Below are positions 60,466 through 64,000 of a stretch of 64,000 bases of DNA, one piece after another. The position numbers and the translations under genes were made by a program. The DNA is from Propionibacteriaceae bacterium (GTDB taxonomy: Bacteria > Actinomycetota > Actinomycetes > Propionibacteriales > Propionibacteriaceae): contig WRIC01000002.1 of the NCBI GenBank assembly GCA_009782915.1, positions 62,001 to 126,000 on the forward strand, written 5' to 3'. The notes under the pieces were generated by a model that was not told where the DNA came from, did not search any database, and worked only from the letters and a program-made list of their open reading frames with translations. Numbering within the stretch: the first letter of the stretch is position 1; each line of letters opens with the position of its first letter.

Positions 60466-61215
60466 ATGACGTACACACTGATTCTTCTTCGCCATGGCGA
60501 ATCCGAATGGAATGCCCTCAACTTGTTCACCGGCTGGGTGGATGTTGACCTCAACGACAAGGGAGTCGGTGAGGCCAAACGTGGTGGTGAATTGCTTCTC
60601 AAAGAAAGACTCCTACCTGATATTTTGCACACTTCGGTCTTGCGTCGTGCGATCCACACCTCCTATCTAGCGCTGGACGGTTGTGGTCGCCATTGGGTCG
60701 ATGTTCGACGATCCTGGAGGCTCAACGAGCGCCACTATGGCGCACTACAAGGTAAAGATAAAACACAGATCAGAGACGAGTACGGTGAAGAGCAGTTCAT
60801 GCAGTGGAGGCGTTCCTATGACACTCCACCACCCACGCTGGATGATTCCTCGGAATTCTCTCAGGTCAATGATCCGCGTTATGCTCATCTGCCTGCCGAA
60901 GCCCGTCCACGAACAGAATGCCTCAAGGATGTTCTCGTACGCGCACTGCCGTACTGGTATGACTCCATCGTGCCTGACTTGATCACTGGAAAGAATGTGC
61001 TGGTGACCGCCCATGGCAACAGCCTGCGGGCGCTGGTTAAGCACCTGGACTCTATTTCGGATGAGCAGATTTCTGGGTTGAATATCCCCACAGGGATACC
61101 GCTGGTCTATGAGCTCAACGATGATTTCCGTCCACTGATCCCCGGTGGGCGCTACCTAGATCCTGCAGCGGCCGAAGCGGCCATTGAAGCAGTTAAAAAC
61201 CAGGGAAAGAAGTAA
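60466..61215 (+). CDS. gpmA: 2,3-bisphosphoglycerate-dependent phosphoglycerate mutase
   Basis: [45 protein letters not shown]. Confidence 0.96.
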   Translation: MTYTLILLRHGESEWNALNLFTGWVDVDLNDKGVGEAKRGGELLLKERLLPDILHTSVLRRAIHTSYLALDGCGRHWVDVRRSWRLNERHYGALQGKDKTQIRDEYGEEQFMQWRRSYDTPPPTLDDSSEFSQVNDPRYAHLPAEARPRTECLKDVLVRALPYWYDSIVPDLITGKNVLVTAHGNSLRALVKHLDSISDEQISGLNIPTGIPLVYELNDDFRPLIPGGRYLDPAAAEAAIEAVKNQGKK

Positions 61216-61323
61216 CTTCATACGCAAGTGATTTGCGGATGGGTCGCTTGACAGGTGGGCGCCAGGGCGTGTTTTTCGGCATCCAAAATTGTGGTAGAAT
61301 GGTCGTCGGCAGAAAGGGTCTGT

Positions 61324-61818
61324 ATGTCGTTCTCGATCGGTGAGACGGTTGTTTACCCCAACCATGGGGCTGCTGTCATTGAAGATATCGAAACCCGTTC
61401 CATCAAGGGCGAAGACAAGCTTTACTTGGTTCTTCGTATTGTTGGACAATCGGACCTGGTGGTGAGAGTCCCAGCCTGCAATCTTGATCTCGTCGGGGTA
61501 CGAGGTGTTGTGGCTGGAGAGGATCTCGACCACGTTTTCACTGTCCTCAAGGCAACAGATGTTGAAGAGCCCACCAACTGGTCGCGGCGTTTCAAGGCGA
61601 ACCTGGAAAAGATCCACTCCGGCAATGTTGTCAAGGTTGCCGAAGTCGTTCGTGACCTGTGGCGTCGCGAACATGATCGCGGACTGTCTGCTGGTGAGAA
61701 AAGAATGCTTGCCAAGGCTCGCCAGAATCTTGTCTCCGAACTTGCGCTGGCTCAGCACGTTGATGAAGCGCGCGCTGAAGAGATCCTCGATGAGGCATTG
61801 TCCTCAGTAATGAAGTGA
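61324..61818 (+). CDS. carD: CarD-family transcriptional regulator
   Basis: [25 protein letters not shown]; followed by ispD-ispF. Confidence 0.94.
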   Translation: MSFSIGETVVYPNHGAAVIEDIETRSIKGEDKLYLVLRIVGQSDLVVRVPACNLDLVGVRGVVAGEDLDHVFTVLKATDVEEPTNWSRRFKANLEKIHSGNVVKVAEVVRDLWRREHDRGLSAGEKRMLAKARQNLVSELALAQHVDEARAEEILDEALSSVMK

Positions 61819-62498
61819 ACTCCGCAACCCAAGACGAAGTCGCTGCGATTGTTGTTGCGGCAGGATCGGGTGTGAGGCTCGGGCGCGAACTGCCGAAGGC
61901 TGCTATCGAAATCGCTGGCGTACCGATGGTTACCCGTGCTGTTCAAGCCATGTTTGCTGGTGGTGTTGATCGTGTGATTGTTGTTGCTCCCGAGGCATGG
62001 ATCGAGCAGTTTGCTGCTTTCTTCGCTGACTACCATGAGCGGGTCACCGTGATTCCTGGGGGTCTTCTCCGCCAGGATTCTGTCCGTCTCGGGCTTGCCC
62101 ATATTCAGGACGCCAACATCGTACTCGTTCATGATGCGGCACGCCCCTTGGTGCCGCCTTTTATCGTGGATCGGGTGATCGAAGCAGTACGCGATGGAGC
62201 CCCAGCGGTTATTCCTGTTGTCGCCCAGGTGGATTCTCTGCGCAGAATCAGGCGAAATTGGACGGTGGCTGTGGATCGTTCCACCTTTCTGCGGGTCCAA
62301 ACTCCGCAAGGCTTTGAGGCTGATGGACTGCGTCAAGCCCACTCTCATGTCGGTGACAAGGAGTTCACTGATGATGCCACCATGTGTGAAGCAATCGACA
62401 TCCCAGTGATCACTGTCCCTGGCGACTCCCTGGCGTTCAAGATCACCGAACCCATGGATTTGGTTCTGGCGGAAGTCATTGCCCGAGGTGAGTCGTGA
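61815..62498 (+). CDS. ispD: 2-C-methyl-D-erythritol 4-phosphate cytidylyltransferase
   Basis: [44 protein letters not shown]. Confidence 0.94.
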   Translation: MNSATQDEVAAIVVAAGSGVRLGRELPKAAIEIAGVPMVTRAVQAMFAGGVDRVIVVAPEAWIEQFAAFFADYHERVTVIPGGLLRQDSVRLGLAHIQDANIVLVHDAARPLVPPFIVDRVIEAVRDGAPAVIPVVAQVDSLRRIRRNWTVAVDRSTFLRVQTPQGFEADGLRQAHSHVGDKEFTDDATMCEAIDIPVITVPGDSLAFKITEPMDLVLAEVIARGES

Positions 62499-62965
62499 AA
62501 CTGAGAACAGGCATCGGGGTGGATGCCCATCAGTTAACTGACCAGCGCCCAATGAAGATGGCGGGGTTGTTGTTTGCTGAAGAAACCCAAGGACTTGACG
62601 GCCATTCCGATGGGGACGTCGCCTGTCATGCCATGTGTGATGCCCTACTGTCTGCTGCTGGTTTGGGAGACCTGGGCGAGGTTTTTGGTGTGTCTGATCC
62701 TGCCTGGGCTGGGGCCACAGGGTCAGCACTACTCGAAGAGGTGGTACGCCGTGTCCAAGGTGATGGATGGGAGATCAGCAATATTGCTGTCCAAATTGTG
62801 GGAAATAAACCGCGGATGGCGCTACGACGTAGCGAAGCGGAACAGGGTCTCAGTAAACTCGTGGGGGCACCAGTGTCGGTGAGTGCCACCTCGACAGATT
62901 CCCTCGGGTTCACCGGTCGAGGTGAAGGGGTGATGGCGATCGCTAGTGCCCTGCTCGTATCGTAG
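62495..62965 (+). CDS. ispF: 2-C-methyl-D-erythritol 2,4-cyclodiphosphate synthase (GTG start)
   Basis: RTGIGVDAHQL; LDGHSDGDVACHAMCDALLSAAGLGDLGEVF. Confidence 0.95.
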   Translation: MKLRTGIGVDAHQLTDQRPMKMAGLLFAEETQGLDGHSDGDVACHAMCDALLSAAGLGDLGEVFGVSDPAWAGATGSALLEEVVRRVQGDGWEISNIAVQIVGNKPRMALRRSEAEQGLSKLVGAPVSVSATSTDSLGFTGRGEGVMAIASALLVS

Positions 62966-62967
62966 AG

Positions 62968-64000
62968 CTAACCCACAGATTCTTCACTAGCCACAAAGGT
63001 GTTGCACACTCCTGGTGTCCAGGCATTCAAACCCTGATTAGTCCACCAAGCCCGGTTGGAACCCATGCCATGATCATCCTTATAGGGGGTCCTTCCCCCC
63101 AGGGAAGCGAAGATGGCCTCAATGTTGCTTCGATCCTTGGAGGTTAACCCTGTGGAGTCAGCAATCGAGTTGAGATAGAGCCCAGCGAAACAATCAGCTT
63201 GCATTTCGAGGCGTCGTGAGGTGTCCCATTCTTCGGCTTGAGTATCAGCATCATGGGCAAGAACGGCCTGGCTCATGAGAATCATGGTTCGATATTGGAT
63301 GGCATGACCGAACTCGTGGGCTATCACCGACTCAGCTATATAGCGCGACTGGCGTAGCTGGGGAGGGAAAGCATCAATGAGGTTTTTAGCGTAATACACC
63401 TGTTGATCTGCTGAACAATAAACAGCGTTATACATGGGAACCTGTCCACAGCGGGTGTTAATCTCCGAGGTGTACACCGTCACGGAGGGGCGCGGGAGGG
63501 AGAAGTTCGCTGCTGTGACAGGATCATGCCAGGTTTTCATCAGGCACTCCATGAACTCATTCATGTACTGTTCGATGACTGCCGGAGAACTATTCACCAG
63601 ATCAATATCTGCCACACCACAGTTGGTGGGTGTGATGTATTGGCTGTAGAGAGGATTATTGGCCAGCGCATTGCGTACGTCGTCATAGGTGGTGGGGAAG
63701 GGCGGATCATTGGGGTTCAGGTCCGGTGGTCCAGGAACCCATTCGCCACCAGGTGCAGGTGTGGAAGATGTGGGAGGCGGTGGTGGCGGTGGCGCAGGCT
63801 GCTGGTAACTGGTCATCTGGTCGTTGAAGGAACTAATCAAGGACGTGACAAAGGGAATGACCACAAAGAAGACAAAAGCCCAGAAGATGATCGTACGCAA
63901 CATGGACTTCTTTTTCGGTGGTTGCTGCCCAGCTGCACCGAAGCGACTCCTCGAAGGATTAGGTTGCTGGCGGGCCCAGGGGCTCGAGGTTGCGGCGGGC
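62968..64000 (-). CDS. YpfJ-like neutral zinc metallopeptidase, N-terminus beyond the window edge
   Basis: VIAHEFGHAIQYR zinc motif; EMQADCFAGLYL; frame stays open upstream of 63903 to the window end (..PWARQQPNPSRRSRFGAAGQQPPKKKSM). Confidence 0.88.
   Translation of the reverse strand, partial: PAATSSPWARQQPNPSRSRFGAAGQQPPKKKSMLRTIIFWAFVFFVVIPFVTSLISSFNDQMTSYQQPAPPPPPPPTSSTPAPGGEWVPGPPDLNPNDPPFPTTYDDVRNALANNPLYSQYITPTNCGVADIDLVNSSPAVIEQYMNEFMECLMKTWHDPVTAANFSLPRPSVTVYTSEINTRCGQVPMYNAVYCSADQQVYYAKNLIDAFPPQLRQSRYIAESVIAHEFGHAIQYRTMILMSQAVLAHDADTQAEEWDTSRRLEMQADCFAGLYLNSIADSTGLTSKDRSNIEAIFASLGGRTPYKDDHGMGSNRAWWTNQGLNAWTPGVCNTFVASEESVG

Noticed and set aside
61248-61300. TTGACA (61248) and TAGAAT (61295) as a sigma-70 promoter for carD
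   Set aside because: Spacing of 41 bp is far from the required 16-19 bp; TAGAAT may still be a -10 with another -35.
61752-62729. 325-aa minus-strand ORF opposite ispD/ispF
   Set aside because: Antisense shadow ORF of two well-supported genes.

Overview
The window is chromosomal DNA from a high-GC actinobacterium; a Propionibacteriaceae-like affiliation is inferred from gene content only. Most of it is ordinary housekeeping: an amino-acid ABC transporter, purL, groEL, narK, a DtxR-type regulator, rpsL-rpsG-fusA-tuf, typA, an ABC.X4-type transporter, an L,D-transpeptidase, nth, a Tad/Flp operon (ssd-tadABC-DUF4244-TadE-TadG-like), topA-tmk, a large heme operon (hemA-C-E-radical SAM-Y-H-D-B-L), gpmA, carD-ispD-ispF and a YpfJ-like peptidase. 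The non-routine signals are: (1) a paired DnaA-box-like motif, TTATCCACA with a second copy 30-31 bp downstream, upstream of three separate Tad/Flp-related transcription units; (2) a dispersed bipartite REP/BIME-like element (GTCA-hairpin-TCCAGA-spacer-TCTGGA-hairpin-TGAC) whose stems covary between copies and whose arms are expanded into tandem arrays of different periods at several loci; (3) a second dispersed palindrome family (GTGACA...GGGGACGG...TGTCAC); (4) a radical-SAM/SPASM protein inside a coproporphyrin-type heme operon that shows no chdC/hemQ in this window; (5) a truncated remnant of a putative immunity-protein gene. No CRISPR array, prophage or intact IS element was found. All product names come from reading the translations; no database search was run.
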